A DNA stretch of 51,274 nucleotides from an uncultured SAR116 cluster alpha proteobacterium (GTDB lineage: Bacteria > Pseudomonadota > Alphaproteobacteria > Puniceispirillales > Marisalimonadaceae). The stretch is taken from positions 1 through 51,274 of the forward strand of contig CACNFD010000004.1 of the NCBI GenBank assembly GCA_902619615.1, read 5' to 3'. The position numbers were made by a program, and so were the translations under genes. This document shows positions 9,122 to 18,034 of this stretch, piece after piece (position 1 is the first letter of the stretch; each line of letters opens with the position of its first letter). The notes beneath the pieces were generated by a model. The model did no database searches. It worked only from the letters and a program-made list of their open reading frames with translations, and had not been told where the DNA came from.

Positions 9122-9352
9122 TTATTTTATCTTAGTATTTTCAAGATCAACTTTCAATTCATCCAAATATCTTTCAGCTTCAATAAACTTATCGTTAGCT
9201 TCTTTTAAATCTCTTTTAATAGAATCAAGTTTTTCTTTATTAGTAATGCTCTCTGCAATATGACTTTCAAGTATTCTCATATTGTTATCAAAGGATTTTT
9301 GTAAATCTCTTATTTTCTTGAGCTCAATTGTGTTTTTCTCATCAATTTCCAT
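9122..9352 (-). CDS. Small coiled-coil protein upstream of zapA (DUF4164-like)
   Basis: A 76-aa, highly charged, almost entirely helical protein with no transmembrane segment or signal. Heptad-like spacing of I/L residues runs through the length (IELKKIRDLQKSFDNNMRILESHIAE...LDSIKRDLKEANDKF). Alphaproteobacteria often carry a short coiled-coil protein (DUF4164 type) just before zapA, and this matches it in size, charge and position. A role with ZapA in Z-ring architecture, analogous to the coiled-coil ZapB, is a guess from context only. It is the first gene of the minus-strand run, divergent from the aldolase gene. Confidence 0.7.
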   Translation of the reverse strand: MEIDEKNTIELKKIRDLQKSFDNNMRILESHIAESITNKEKLDSIKRDLKEANDKFIEAERYLDELKVDLENTKIK

Positions 9353-9512
9353 TAATAATTACTCAATATATAATTATACTTTACGTATGAATATCATAAC
9401 AGATCTAACTTATGATAGACAAATTTAATTGTATTTCATAAAATTTAAAATCATAGATTAAATTTTTAATTTAAATTATATCTATCTATTAAAATTAAAG
9501 GAAATATTCAAC

Positions 9513-10439
9513 ATGAAATTTACAAGAAATATCAAGAGAATATTAAGCTATTATGAGAGTGACAATCCTGGGGTAAAAGCTAATTTAGCTAAAATTTTAA
9601 CGTCTGGAAAGTTAGGTGGGACTGGAAAGTTAGTAATACTTCCAGTCGATCAGGGGTTTGAACATGGACCTGCCAGATCTTTTGCTAAAAATACCTCAGC
9701 ATATGATCCTCATTATCACTTTAAATTAGCAATTAACGCAGGACTTTCTGCTTTCGCGGCTCCATTAGGTATGCTTGAAGCTGGAGCTGATACATTTGCT
9801 GGTCAAATTCCCTTAATAATGAAAGTCAATAGTTCGAATTCTCTTTCAAATGAAAAAAATGCTCCAACACAAGCTTTAACAGGTTCAGTAAGTGAAGCTA
9901 TTAGACTAGGTTGTTCTGCAATTGGTTTTACAATATATCCAGGATCTGAAATGGCATTAGATATGATATCTGAGATACAAGAAATTGCTTTTGAAGCAAA
10001 AGACGCAGGACTCGTTGTAGTGGTATGGAGTTATCCTAGAGGTGGTAATATTAGTAAAGATGGAGAAACTGCTATAGATATAGTTTCTTATGCCGCCCAT
10101 ATGGCAGCACTGGTTGGAGCACATATCATCAAAGTTAAGCCCCCAACTGCTCACATTGAACAAGATGAAGCTAAAAAGATTTATAAATCAGAAAATATTC
10201 CAATTGATTCGCTGAGTCAAAGAATAAAACATGTTGTTCAGTCATGTTTTAATGGCAAAAGACTTGTGGTTTTTTCAGGAGGTTCATCCAAAAATAAAGA
10301 GAGCCTTGTAGAGGAAATCAAAGAACTATATTTAGGTGGAGCTAGTGGATCAATTATAGGGAGAAATTCATTTCAAAGACCATATAGTGAAGCTCTGGAT
10401 CTATTAAAACAAATAACAGACATCTATAAAGGAAAATGA
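9513..10439 (+). CDS. fba: Class I fructose-bisphosphate aldolase (DhnA/archaeal type)
   Basis: Schiff-base aldolase of 308 aa in glycolysis/gluconeogenesis. It belongs to the DhnA/archaeal-type class I family rather than the zinc-dependent class II. The N-terminal strand LVILPVDQGFEHGP (residues 40-53), the phosphate/substrate region GCSAIGFTIYPGSE, VVWSYPRGG and the lysine segment AHIIKVKPP are all present. K207 is the likely Schiff-base lysine, with K209 the alternative. A good AAAGGA ribosome binding site precedes the ATG. It ends 1 base before the efp GTG start, so the two genes probably share a transcript. It is the first gene of the plus-strand run from the divergent promoter region at 9353-9512. 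Confidence 0.93.
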   Translation: MKFTRNIKRILSYYESDNPGVKANLAKILTSGKLGGTGKLVILPVDQGFEHGPARSFAKNTSAYDPHYHFKLAINAGLSAFAAPLGMLEAGADTFAGQIPLIMKVNSSNSLSNEKNAPTQALTGSVSEAIRLGCSAIGFTIYPGSEMALDMISEIQEIAFEAKDAGLVVVVWSYPRGGNISKDGETAIDIVSYAAHMAALVGAHIIKVKPPTAHIEQDEAKKIYKSENIPIDSLSQRIKHVVQSCFNGKRLVVFSGGSSKNKESLVEEIKELYLGGASGSIIGRNSFQRPYSEALDLLKQITDIYKGK

Positions 10440-10440
10440 T

Positions 10441-11007
10441 GTGAAAGTTAATGGGAATACAATTAAACCTGGTAATGTTATAGAACATAAAAATGGTTTG
10501 TGGGTGGCAACTAAAGTAAATCATGTTAAACCTGGAAAAGGTGGGGCTTTTGCTCAAATAGAATTAAAAAATTTAAAAGATGGCACTAAACTAAACGAGC
10601 GCTTTAGGTCATCTGAAAGCGTTGAAAAAGTTATTCTTGAAGAGATTCCACATATCTTTTTGTATGAAGAAAATGAAAATCTTATATTCATGAATAACAA
10701 TACTTTTGAACAGATAAGTGTAAATATTAATATGCTAGGAGATGAATCTGCTTTTTTACAAGATGGTATGAATGTTATAATAAATTTACATAATGATGAT
10801 CCTGTCTCGATAATTATGCCAGATAGTTGTGTTGAAGAAATCATAGAAGCTGATGCTGTAATTAAAGGTCAAACTGTTTCTTCTTCTTTTAAGCCTGCGA
10901 TATTAAAAAATGGAATAAAAGTGATGGTACCTGGTCATATAGAGGTAGGTACAAAAATAGTAGTAAGACCATATGATGGTACATACATAGAAAAAGCAAA
11001 AGTTTAA
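10441..11007 (+). CDS. efp: Translation elongation factor P
   Basis: EF-P of 188 aa, which rescues ribosomes stalled on polyproline. Three beta-barrel domains are present, with the tip loop KPGKGGAF placing the modifiable lysine at K33, equivalent to the lysine beta-lysylated by EpmA in enterics. The middle domain (FLYEENENLIFMNNNTFEQISV) and the C-terminal domain (IEVGTKIVVRPYDGTYIEKA) are normal. The start codon is GTG, one base after the aldolase TGA. The next gene downstream is suhB-like, an arrangement seen in other alphaproteobacteria. Confidence 0.97.
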   Translation: MKVNGNTIKPGNVIEHKNGLWVATKVNHVKPGKGGAFAQIELKNLKDGTKLNERFRSSESVEKVILEEIPHIFLYEENENLIFMNNNTFEQISVNINMLGDESAFLQDGMNVIINLHNDDPVSIIMPDSCVEEIIEADAVIKGQTVSSSFKPAILKNGIKVMVPGHIEVGTKIVVRPYDGTYIEKAKV

Positions 11008-11041
11008 AATTTTGTAAGATTTAACTTTTCTCCATTTTGGA

Positions 11042-11848
11042 ATGATAATGAGTAACAGATCACCACTTTTAAATGTTATTTTTCAATCTTTGAACAAAAT
11101 AACAAGAAATATATTAAGAGATTTTGGAGAAATAGAAAATTTACAAGTTTCTCCTAATTCATTGGAACAATTCGTTTCAAAAACTGAAAATAAAATATAT
11201 TCCTCTCTTTTAAATGATTTGACAAAATCAAGACCAGAATGGGGATTTAAGCTAAATAATGATGAAGAAACTATAAAAGACAAACATTATTGGATAATTG
11301 ATACATTAAACGGCCGATTCAACTTTCTACATGGAATACCATACTTCGCTATTTCTATAGCAGTTGAACTTAATAACGAAATTTTATCGACTGTTATTTT
11401 TGATCCTATTAGAGACGAATATTTTTTTGCTGAAAAAGGCAAAGGCTCCTTTCAAAATGTTAGAAGAATAAGAGTGTCCAATAGAAAAAAATTAAAATCA
11501 TGTATGTTTTCAATATTCGATGAAAATACTTTAGATGAGGAATATTCTATTGCAAACTGTTATAAAAAAATTAATACTTTATCATATCAGTCTTCCTCAG
11601 TTACACGTTCGTTTGGTTCTTCTGCTCTAAATTTCGCCTGGTTAGCATCTGGAAAAATTGATTGTTTATTTGTTAATAGATTAAATAGAAATCAAATTGC
11701 ATGTGGCGAACTTCTTATTAAAGAAGCGGGAGGTTATTTAACTAATTTGAAATACATTAATGCCTATGATTCCCAGTGTCATTTATTAATCGGAGCTAAT
11801 CCAGTTTTACATAAAGAAATTTTGAAAAAATTAAATAATAAAGATTAA
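11042..11848 (+). CDS. SuhB-like inositol monophosphatase family protein with lost catalytic residues
   Basis: Full-length (268 aa) member of the IMPase/SuhB family: LLNV.FQ..., RDFGEIENLQVS and FNFLHGIPYFAISIA follow the alphaproteobacterial SuhB pattern. The metal site is degraded. The DPLDGTTNF motif reads D87-TLN90-G-R92-FNF, so the second metal Asp is Asn and the catalytic Thr is Arg. The WD motif near the end reads R216-N217, and the first-helix GEE region reads LNNDEE. Only D87 of the usual metal ligands clearly remains. E. coli SuhB supports rRNA antitermination without needing catalysis, so a non-enzymatic role is plausible. The second ATG at 11048 fits the GG-rich ribosome binding site better than the first at 11042. 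Confidence 0.85.
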   Translation: MIMSNRSPLLNVIFQSLNKITRNILRDFGEIENLQVSPNSLEQFVSKTENKIYSSLLNDLTKSRPEWGFKLNNDEETIKDKHYWIIDTLNGRFNFLHGIPYFAISIAVELNNEILSTVIFDPIRDEYFFAEKGKGSFQNVRRIRVSNRKKLKSCMFSIFDENTLDEEYSIANCYKKINTLSYQSSSVTRSFGSSALNFAWLASGKIDCLFVNRLNRNQIACGELLIKEAGGYLTNLKYINAYDSQCHLLIGANPVLHKEILKKLNNKD

Positions 11849-11870
11849 AATCACTTACAATAGCTGATTT

Positions 11871-11888
11871 GTCATGAAAAAGTCATGA
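11871..11888. promoter_or_regulatory. Possible operator: paired GTCATGA repeats
   Basis: Two GTCATGA copies are separated by AAAA, giving an 11-base repeat period (about one helical turn). Each contains the palindrome TCATGA. They lie just upstream of an AT-rich TATTATTATAAA stretch that could be a -10 region for the MotA-like gene at 11946. This looks like a protein-binding site on one DNA face. No regulator can be named. Confidence 0.3.
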
Positions 11889-11920
11889 TTTAATGTATTA
11901 TTATAAACTGATCCTAAGGT

Positions 11921-11936
11921 TTCAATTTTTATTGAA
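11921..11936 (+). promoter_or_regulatory. Small hairpin overlapping the ribosome binding site of the MotA-like gene
   Basis: TTCAAT-TTTT-ATTGAA forms a 6-bp stem with a 4-base loop. Its 3' arm runs into the AAGG (11935-11938) that serves as ribosome binding site for the ATG at 11946. It may modulate initiation, but a short AT stem could be chance. Confidence 0.25.
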
Positions 11937-11945
11937 GGTATAGAA

Positions 11946-12998
11946 ATGACTGATCCAAATAAATATGCTTATAGAATGTTAATCTTGTTAGTTATGGTTG
12001 CCTTACTAATAACCTTATTATTTGAACCTCTAAAAAAAGCTTTTGAAGGAAACATAGCACTAAATAGTGTAATAATTAGTACATTTGTTTTAGGAATAAT
12101 TTTCGCTTTTCGTCAAACAGCTCGTCTAAGTAAAGAAGCAAAATGGCTTAAATTTATAAAAAGAAAAGATAGTTTAATGCCTGCAAATGTAGCTTTAAAA
12201 ATTAAACCAACTCTGCTTGCACCAGTTGCTAGTGTTTTATCAGATGACAGAAATGAAAACCCTTCTTTATCTGCAAATTCTCTTGGTACCATTTTAGAAG
12301 GTGTTTCATCTAGACTAGATGAAAGTAGAGAAATTCTGAGATATATGATTGGGCTTCTAGTTTTTTTAGGATTGTTAGGAACTTTTTGGGGATTGTTACA
12401 AACAATTTCTTCAGTGTCTGGAGTTATAAACACTATTGATTTTAATGTTGGTAGTATAAAAAATGAAGGAAATGCTTTGTTTTTGGAAATTCAAAAAGGA
12501 CTGAATGCCCCACTTGATGGTATGTCCACTGCTTTTTCTTCTTCTTTATTTGGCTTGGCTGGATCATTAATACTTGGTTTTCTTGACTTGCAAGTAGGAC
12601 AGGCTAGTAATCGATTTTTTAATGAACTAGAGGATTGGTTATCTCAAATGGCTATATTTACTACTAATGAATTGGGAAATTCTGGCTTAAGTGAGGCTGC
12701 TGTCGAAAGCCTTGCACAAGTGGCAAAAAGGGCAAACCAAAATGAAAATGATAGAGTAAGAATTTCGGAAAATATTAATGAACTTAATATTGTACTAAAT
12801 AGATTAGTTGAAAAACTTGATGAAGATAGATCCATCAAAGATCATTTAGTAACAATTTCGTCCATATTAAAAAATTTAGGAGATGAGAACATAGGGAAAA
12901 TTTCTGAGACACAGTCTAATTTAACTATTGAATTAAGAGCTATTTCCAAGCAATTATCTAATTTAGAAAAATCATTTACTAAACTTAAAAGCAAGTAA
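11946..12998 (+). CDS. MotA/TolQ/ExbB-superfamily proton channel subunit, function unknown
   Basis: Membrane protein of 350 aa. Two N-terminal transmembrane helices (about 10-26 and 38-56) precede a cytoplasmic stretch. The MotA/ExbB domain then has GLLVFLGLLGTFWGLLQTI near 135-155 and LNAPLDGMSTAFSSSLFGLAGSLILGF near 185-215. The C-terminal 110 residues are predicted soluble and helical, with heptad character (INELNIVLNRLVEKL). It resembles a stator A subunit and is followed 28 bases later by an OmpA/MotB-like protein that would be the B subunit. It differs from TolQ, also in this window, in having a long C-terminal tail. No flagellar or ExbD gene is near. The biological role is not known to me. 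Confidence 0.85.
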   Translation: MTDPNKYAYRMLILLVMVALLITLLFEPLKKAFEGNIALNSVIISTFVLGIIFAFRQTARLSKEAKWLKFIKRKDSLMPANVALKIKPTLLAPVASVLSDDRNENPSLSANSLGTILEGVSSRLDESREILRYMIGLLVFLGLLGTFWGLLQTISSVSGVINTIDFNVGSIKNEGNALFLEIQKGLNAPLDGMSTAFSSSLFGLAGSLILGFLDLQVGQASNRFFNELEDWLSQMAIFTTNELGNSGLSEAAVESLAQVAKRANQNENDRVRISENINELNIVLNRLVEKLDEDRSIKDHLVTISSILKNLGDENIGKISETQSNLTIELRAISKQLSNLEKSFTKLKSK

Positions 12999-13026
12999 AG
13001 ATTGAGATTTCTTAAAGAGATTTTTA

Positions 13027-14172
13027 ATGATACAAAATAGAATTAGAAAAAAACAATTAGATTATACATGGCCAGGTTTTGTTGATGCTTTGTCAAGTCT
13101 TCTAATGGTAATAATATTTGTATTAATGATTTTCGTAATTTCTCAATATTTTATTTCCCAAAAAATGAGTGGGCAAGATGAGGCTCTTGTAGAGTTAAAA
13201 AATAACTTAATTGAGCTCAGCGAGTTACTCTCATTAGAAAGAGGCACAACTGCCGAGCTTACTTCACAGCTATCAATTTTAGAAGAAAAAATTGGTCTCA
13301 TCAAAGAAGACCTTATAAAAGAAAAAGAAATCACAAAACAATATGAAGAAGAACTGAGGGGAACAAAAAACATCATAGCCTTGAATGAGAGTGAAATTGA
13401 TAAATTGAAAATAACTCTTGAAGAAAAAATTAGAGATACAACTAGATTAGGTAATAATATCTTAAACTTAGATAACCAAGTAAGTCAAAAAAATTTAGAA
13501 ATTCAAAATAAGAAAAAAATTTTAAATGCTAACAGAGAAGAAATTAGCAAACTTATTGCAACAACATTAAATTTAAAGAATAAACTAACCCAATTACAAA
13601 CTCTTCTCTCGGCTTATAAAGCAAAAGATAAAAAGGAAAATGTTAAAACTTTAAATTTAGGAAAAGATGTGAACTCTGCTTTAGCAAGAAGGGTAGAAGA
13701 ACTAGAAAAATTTAAATCTGATTTTTTTGGAAGAGTTAGAGAACTTATAAAAGGCAGAAAAGAAATTAGAATAGTTGGTGATAGATTTGTATTTCAATCT
13801 GAAGTTCTTTTTTCTGTTGGCTCTGACGAACTAGGCGTAGAAGGGCAATTAGAAATGCAAAAGCTTGCTACCACCTTAATGGAAATTGAAAAATCATTAC
13901 CAACAGACATTGATTGGATTTTACAAATCGAAGGTCATACTGATAGTTTGCCAGTAAAGAAGGGACAAACTTATAAAGATAATTGGGAGCTATCTACAAA
14001 AAGAGCACTATCAGTATTAAGATTTTTGATAAAGCAAGGTATTAAACCAAGTAGATTATCTGCCTCTGGATATGGAAGCTTTCAACCCATTGATAAAGAA
14101 AATACAAAATCTGCGAGAGTGAAAAATAGAAGAATAGAAATGAAGATTACTCAAAACACTAAAGTTAAATAA
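13027..14172 (+). CDS. MotB-like protein: one transmembrane helix, coiled coil, OmpA-type peptidoglycan-binding domain
   Basis: Protein of 381 aa built like a stator B subunit. A single transmembrane helix (about 20-45) contains the conserved-looking proton Asp in WPGFVDALSSLL. A long coiled coil runs from about 55 to 205. The C-terminal OmpA/MotB domain (about 255-375) shows FSVGSDEL, IEGHTDSLP, NWELSTKRA, RLSASGYGS and KNRRIEM, the peptidoglycan-binding signature. It follows the MotA-like gene by 28 bases and surely partners with it. The coiled coil is much longer than in flagellar MotB. The function of the pair is unknown; cell-wall-anchored proton-driven work on the envelope is an inference. 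Confidence 0.87.
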   Translation: MIQNRIRKKQLDYTWPGFVDALSSLLMVIIFVLMIFVISQYFISQKMSGQDEALVELKNNLIELSELLSLERGTTAELTSQLSILEEKIGLIKEDLIKEKEITKQYEEELRGTKNIIALNESEIDKLKITLEEKIRDTTRLGNNILNLDNQVSQKNLEIQNKKKILNANREEISKLIATTLNLKNKLTQLQTLLSAYKAKDKKENVKTLNLGKDVNSALARRVEELEKFKSDFFGRVRELIKGRKEIRIVGDRFVFQSEVLFSVGSDELGVEGQLEMQKLATTLMEIEKSLPTDIDWILQIEGHTDSLPVKKGQTYKDNWELSTKRALSVLRFLIKQGIKPSRLSASGYGSFQPIDKENTKSARVKNRRIEMKITQNTKVK

Positions 14173-14183
14173 AAATAAAAAAA

Positions 14184-14480
14184 TTGATTCAAAATTTAAT
14201 TAACAAATTTAATGCTAAATCTAAAGTACATCTATTTATAATTTTTATAGTGTTTGGCTTGAGTGGCTCTTTCTCACTATGGATTTCATCTCCTATTTTG
14301 GCAGCTTTAGACCTAAAAGATATGCTAAATAATTATCCTTTATATATTTTATTTAGAGTTTTAATTATAATTCCTATTTATCAATTAATTTTAATAGTTA
14401 TTGCTACGTTATTTGGTGAATTTGAATATTTTTGGAAATTTGAAAAAAAATTTTTAAAACGTATTAAAATTATTAAATAA
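14184..14480 (+). CDS. Small two-helix membrane protein (DUF6787-like)
   Basis: Protein of up to 98 aa with two hydrophobic segments (about 17-40 and 54-78). Its polar C-terminus, GEFEYFWKFEKKFLKRI, resembles the FW.FEK ending of the DUF6787 family. No ATG, GTG or better start lies at the N-terminus; the open frame begins at TTG 14184, 11 bases after the MotB-like stop, with only a weak AA-rich leader. The start is therefore uncertain. It could be an accessory subunit of the preceding proton-channel pair, but this rests only on adjacency. Confidence 0.6.
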   Translation: MIQNLINKFNAKSKVHLFIIFIVFGLSGSFSLWISSPILAALDLKDMLNNYPLYILFRVLIIIPIYQLILIVIATLFGEFEYFWKFEKKFLKRIKIIK

Positions 14481-14540
14481 CTTGAAATAGAATAACTTTA
14501 ATTGTAATTATACCAAAAATCAAAAACATATGAGTTTAAA

Positions 14541-14768
14541 ATGAAAAAAGATATTCACCCAGATTATCATGAAATCAATATAGTAATGACAGATGGTAGT
14601 AAATATAAAACACGATCTACCATGGGCAAAGCTGGAGACACTCTTAAATTAGATATTGATCCTAAATCACATCCTGCTTGGACAGGACAACATAGAATAT
14701 TAGACTCTGGAGGTCAGGTTGCTCGATTTAATAAAAGGTTTTCAGGCTTAGGAGTCAAGACTGATTAA
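14541..14768 (+). CDS. rpmE: Ribosomal protein L31 (zinc-free form)
   Basis: 75-aa 50S subunit protein bL31: [12 protein letters not shown], then [13 protein letters not shown] and [13 protein letters not shown], ending [12 protein letters not shown], the alphaproteobacterial L31 pattern. The zinc-binding cysteines of the C+ form are absent, as is usual in this class. The stop TAA shares a TTAA palindrome with the stop of convergent glyS, overlapping by 4 bases. Confidence 0.95.
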   Translation: MKKDIHPDYHEINIVMTDGSKYKTRSTMGKAGDTLKLDIDPKSHPAWTGQHRILDSGGQVARFNKRFSGLGVKTD

Positions 14769-16858
14769 TCTTCAATAAACTCAAAAATTGAAAATTTTAG
14801 TATCAAGTTGTGTAAGTTTTTTAATAATTTTAATCTATTAGTCTTAATAGTATAATCATTGTGATTAACAATTACATTATCAAAAAACATTGAGATTGGT
14901 TCATTCATTTTAGTTAAGCAATTAATCAAATAATCCTGAGATTTTTCACAATTACCTTTTTCTATAATTTCTTTTGAAAAAGAATTGGTAAGATTGTAAA
15001 TATTTTCTTCTTCAATAGTGTTAAAAACTCTTAAATCTACTTGAAATTCATTATTATTTGAAAACTTTTCATTTTTAAGAATATTATTAATACGTTTGAA
15101 ATTTGCTAAAAATTTTGTAAAATCATCATTTTTTGTGAATTTTCTTATACTTTCAATTCTACTTGAAATTACTTTGATTGGTATGTCATTAATATTTTTT
15201 GTCTTTAAAACTGAATTAACTAGATCAACTCTATTATTTTGATTGGAAAGCACAAATTTTAATTTATCAATAATAAAATCAATTACGCTAAGTTTTATTG
15301 ATTTTGAAGAGCAACCATATTCTTTTAAAGATGGTTCAATGAGTTCATTTAACGACATGTTAAGTTTCAAATTAAGTAAGATTTGAACAATTGAAAAACT
15401 ATTTCTTCTTAAAGCAAATGGATCTTTAGAACCAGTGGGGTTCTTACCAATAGAAAAAAACCCTACCAAAGTATCAATCTTATCAACCGTTGATAATAAA
15501 GATCCAAGTTTTGTTTCTGGCAATTCATCAGAAATACCCTTAGGTTTATAATGTTCAAAAATAGCATTAGATACTTCTTCATATTCGTTTTTAATTTTAG
15601 CATAATGCCCACCCATAATCCCTTGAAGTTCAGGAAATTCTATAACCATTTCTGAGACAAGATCTGCTTTTGATAAAAGGGCTGCTTGTTTAGCTAATTC
15701 TGATTTAACTCCAAAGGCCTTTGCAAAAATTATAGAAAGGTTGGCCATTCTTTGAGTTTTATCATGCAAGGATCCTAAAGACTTATAAAACAATACATGT
15801 TTAAGTTTTTCATTCCAATTTTCAAATGTATTTGCAATATCATTTTCAAAAAAATAACTGGCATCGGATAAACGAGCTTTTAAAACTCTCTCATTTCCTT
15901 CAATAACTCTAAAATCCCTATCCTTTTCTTTAATGCTATTGGCAACAAATAAAAATTTTGACTCTAAATTATTTTCTTTGTCTGTGATTGAAAAATACTT
16001 TTGATGCACACGCATTGCTGTTGATAATACTTCTCTTGGAAGTTTCATAAATTCTTTGCTAATTGAACCAATAAGAATATTAGGATACTCTACAAGACCT
16101 ACAACTTCTTCGAGTAAGGACTTATCATAAACTAATTTTAATTTTCCCTTATCAAGTAAAGATGATGTGTCATTGATAATTTTTTCTAATCTTTTATTTC
16201 TGTCTAAAATTACATAATTTTCTTCTAATAATTGTTCATAATTTTCTATCTTATTTATAACAATCTTTTTATCAGTATATCTATGTGAAAAAGTAAAATT
16301 AGTAAAACTTAAAAAAACATTTTTTCCTATTTCTACCTTACCTTTAACAACATCATCATTAATAAGCAAAACAATATTTCTAAGAGGTCTTGCCCACTTT
16401 AAGTCTGTATTTGCCCATCTTTGACTTTTAGGCCAAACAATACCATTGACTATTTCACTAATTATATCTGGCAAAATTTCATAAGTTTTTTGACCTTTGA
16501 TCATTTGAGAATGAAAATAGAATTTCCCATTATTTGTTTCTTTTATTATAGTTTCATCTAATTTTAATTGATTAGATTTTAGAAAACCATCAATTGCTTT
16601 TTGATTAGCATCAAATCTCGGTCCCCTCTTTTCTATTTCTTGATCTTTTTGCTCTAACTCAATACTTTTAATTATAATTGATAGGTGTCTTGGACCACTG
16701 AAAGTTTTAAAACTTTCAAAAGCTATATCTCTTTGTGTTAGAGACTTTACGAACAAATTTTGTAATTGTATTTCAGAGTTTAATTGCATCCTTGCGGGTA
16801 TTTCCTCAGAAAAAAACTCTAAAAGTAAATTGCCTCTACCTTTTTCCATATTATTCAT
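14765..16858 (-). CDS. glyS: Glycyl-tRNA synthetase beta subunit
   Basis: 697 aa, the full length of bacterial GlyRS beta, the tRNA-binding and accessory subunit of the alpha2-beta2 enzyme. The N-terminal [15 protein letters not shown], central HRYTDKKI and [16 protein letters not shown], and the HD-like segment [22 protein letters not shown] are characteristic, as is KDPFALRR. The C-terminal DALR-like anticodon-binding domain is present. Its ATG overlaps the glyQ stop by 8 bases, so the subunits are translationally coupled. Confidence 0.97.
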   Translation of the reverse strand: MNNMEKGRGNLLLEFFSEEIPARMQLNSEIQLQNLFVKSLTQRDIAFESFKTFSGPRHLSIIIKSIELEQKDQEIEKRGPRFDANQKAIDGFLKSNQLKLDETIIKETNNGKFYFHSQMIKGQKTYEILPDIISEIVNGIVWPKSQRWANTDLKWARPLRNIVLLINDDVVKGKVEIGKNVFLSFTNFTFSHRYTDKKIVINKIENYEQLLEENYVILDRNKRLEKIINDTSSLLDKGKLKLVYDKSLLEEVVGLVEYPNILIGSISKEFMKLPREVLSTAMRVHQKYFSITDKENNLESKFLFVANSIKEKDRDFRVIEGNERVLKARLSDASYFFENDIANTFENWNEKLKHVLFYKSLGSLHDKTQRMANLSIIFAKAFGVKSELAKQAALLSKADLVSEMVIEFPELQGIMGGHYAKIKNEYEEVSNAIFEHYKPKGISDELPETKLGSLLSTVDKIDTLVGFFSIGKNPTGSKDPFALRRNSFSIVQILLNLKLNMSLNELIEPSLKEYGCSSKSIKLSVIDFIIDKLKFVLSNQNNRVDLVNSVLKTKNINDIPIKVISSRIESIRKFTKNDDFTKFLANFKRINNILKNEKFSNNNEFQVDLRVFNTIEEENIYNLTNSFSKEIIEKGNCEKSQDYLINCLTKMNEPISMFFDNVIVNHNDYTIKTNRLKLLKNLHNLILKFSIFEFIED

Positions 16859-17738
16859 TTAATTTACCCATCCAAGCAAGACAAGAAGATCTTGCCATAT
16901 TTCTAACTCTTAAGATGTATGATTGTCTTTCTGAAACAGAAATAACGCCTCGTGCATCTAATAAATTGAAAATATGACTTGCTTTAATACATTGATGATA
17001 TGCAGGTAGCGCTAAAAGATTTTTCTTATCATCTAATAAATTTTTGCACTCAGTTTCAGCATCATTAAACTGCTTAAATAAAGAGGATGTCTGAGATTTT
17101 TCAAAATTATATTTAGAAAATTCTTTTTCTTGTTGTAAAAAAATATCACCGTACGTTTTGCCACCCTTATTTTTATCGACACCATCCCAATCTAAATCAT
17201 AAACATTGTCAATTTTTTGAATAAACATAGCTAATCTTTCAAGGCCATAAGTGATTTCACTTGCAACAGGTTTTACCTCAATACCACCTACCTGTTGGAA
17301 GTACGTAAATTGACTTATTTCCATTCCATCACACCAAATTTCCCAACCTAAACCTGAGGCGCCAAGAGTTGGACTTTCCCAATCATCTTCTACAAATCTA
17401 ATGTCATGGTTTTTAGGATTAAGACCAATGAATTTTAAACTCTCTAAATATAAATTTTGTATATATTCAGGAGATGGTTGAATTATGACCTGAAATTGAT
17501 AATAGTGCTGAAGTCTATTAGGATTTTCACCATATCTCCCATCAGTTGGTCTTCGGCAAGGTTGGACATATGCTGCCTTCCAAATTGGATCTGGACCCAA
17601 AACTCGAAACACTGTTGCAGGATGGAAAGTACCTGCTCCTACTTCTAAATCATATGGTTGCAATAAAACACAACCTTGGTCAATCCAAAATGATTGAAGG
17701 CTAGTAATAATTTTTTGAAACGAATTACTTACACTCAT
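16851..17738 (-). CDS. glyQ: Glycyl-tRNA synthetase alpha subunit
   Basis: 295-aa class II catalytic subunit of heterotetrameric GlyRS, which charges tRNA-Gly. Signature regions: [40 protein letters not shown] (motif 2), [15 protein letters not shown] and [13 protein letters not shown] (motif 3). The C-terminus has [14 protein letters not shown] and ARSSCLAW. It is first in the glyQS operon, followed by glyS with an 8-base overlap. Confidence 0.98.
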   Translation of the reverse strand: MSVSNSFQKIITSLQSFWIDQGCVLLQPYDLEVGAGTFHPATVFRVLGPDPIWKAAYVQPCRRPTDGRYGENPNRLQHYYQFQVIIQPSPEYIQNLYLESLKFIGLNPKNHDIRFVEDDWESPTLGASGLGWEIWCDGMEISQFTYFQQVGGIEVKPVASEITYGLERLAMFIQKIDNVYDLDWDGVDKNKGGKTYGDIFLQQEKEFSKYNFEKSQTSSLFKQFNDAETECKNLLDDKKNLLALPAYHQCIKASHIFNLLDARGVISVSERQSYILRVRNMARSSCLAWMGKLNE

Positions 17739-17808
17739 ATGATTTATTTATTTTAAGCTAATTATAATATTAAAGACCTAAAGCTTTGAAAATGAAATTT
17801 TATATTTA

Positions 17809-18033
17809 TTAAGAATTAGTACACTCTTTATTATTACACTTTTTTCCAGTACTCCACAATCCACAAACATCACATTTAAATGCATCTATACCTTTTTTAT
17901 TTATATCGTCATTTTCTTTTTTTTGATCGTTTTTGTCTATGTTAAGTTTTCTTTTTTCAATTATTTTGAATAAATACCAGACTGTAATTAATATTATAAT
18001 AAGCCAAAAAATTTTACCTACTGAAAGCATCAT
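17809..18033 (-). CDS. Single-pass membrane protein with C-terminal zinc ribbon
   Basis: About 74 aa from the ATG pair at 18033-18028, which lies one base after the sppA stop; a longer open frame to 18072 would overlap sppA and is less likely. One transmembrane helix (VGKIFWLIIILITVWYLF) is followed by a Lys-rich linker. The tail holds CDVCGLWSTGKKCNNKEC, a four-Cys zinc-ribbon-like motif. Similar short membrane proteins ending in a CxxC module occur near sppA or glyQ in other alphaproteobacteria and are uncharacterised. Coupling to sppA suggests an envelope quality-control link, which is only a guess. Confidence 0.7.
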   Translation of the reverse strand: MMLSVGKIFWLIIILITVWYLFKIIEKRKLNIDKNDQKKENDDINKKGIDAFKCDVCGLWSTGKKCNNKECTNS

Positions 18034-18034
18034 T

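Noticed and set aside
11946-14172. Zorya-type anti-phage system (ZorAB)
   Set aside because: The MotA/OmpA layout is similar, but no ZorC, ZorD or ZorE gene is present and the neighbours are efp, suhB and rpmE, not a defence island.
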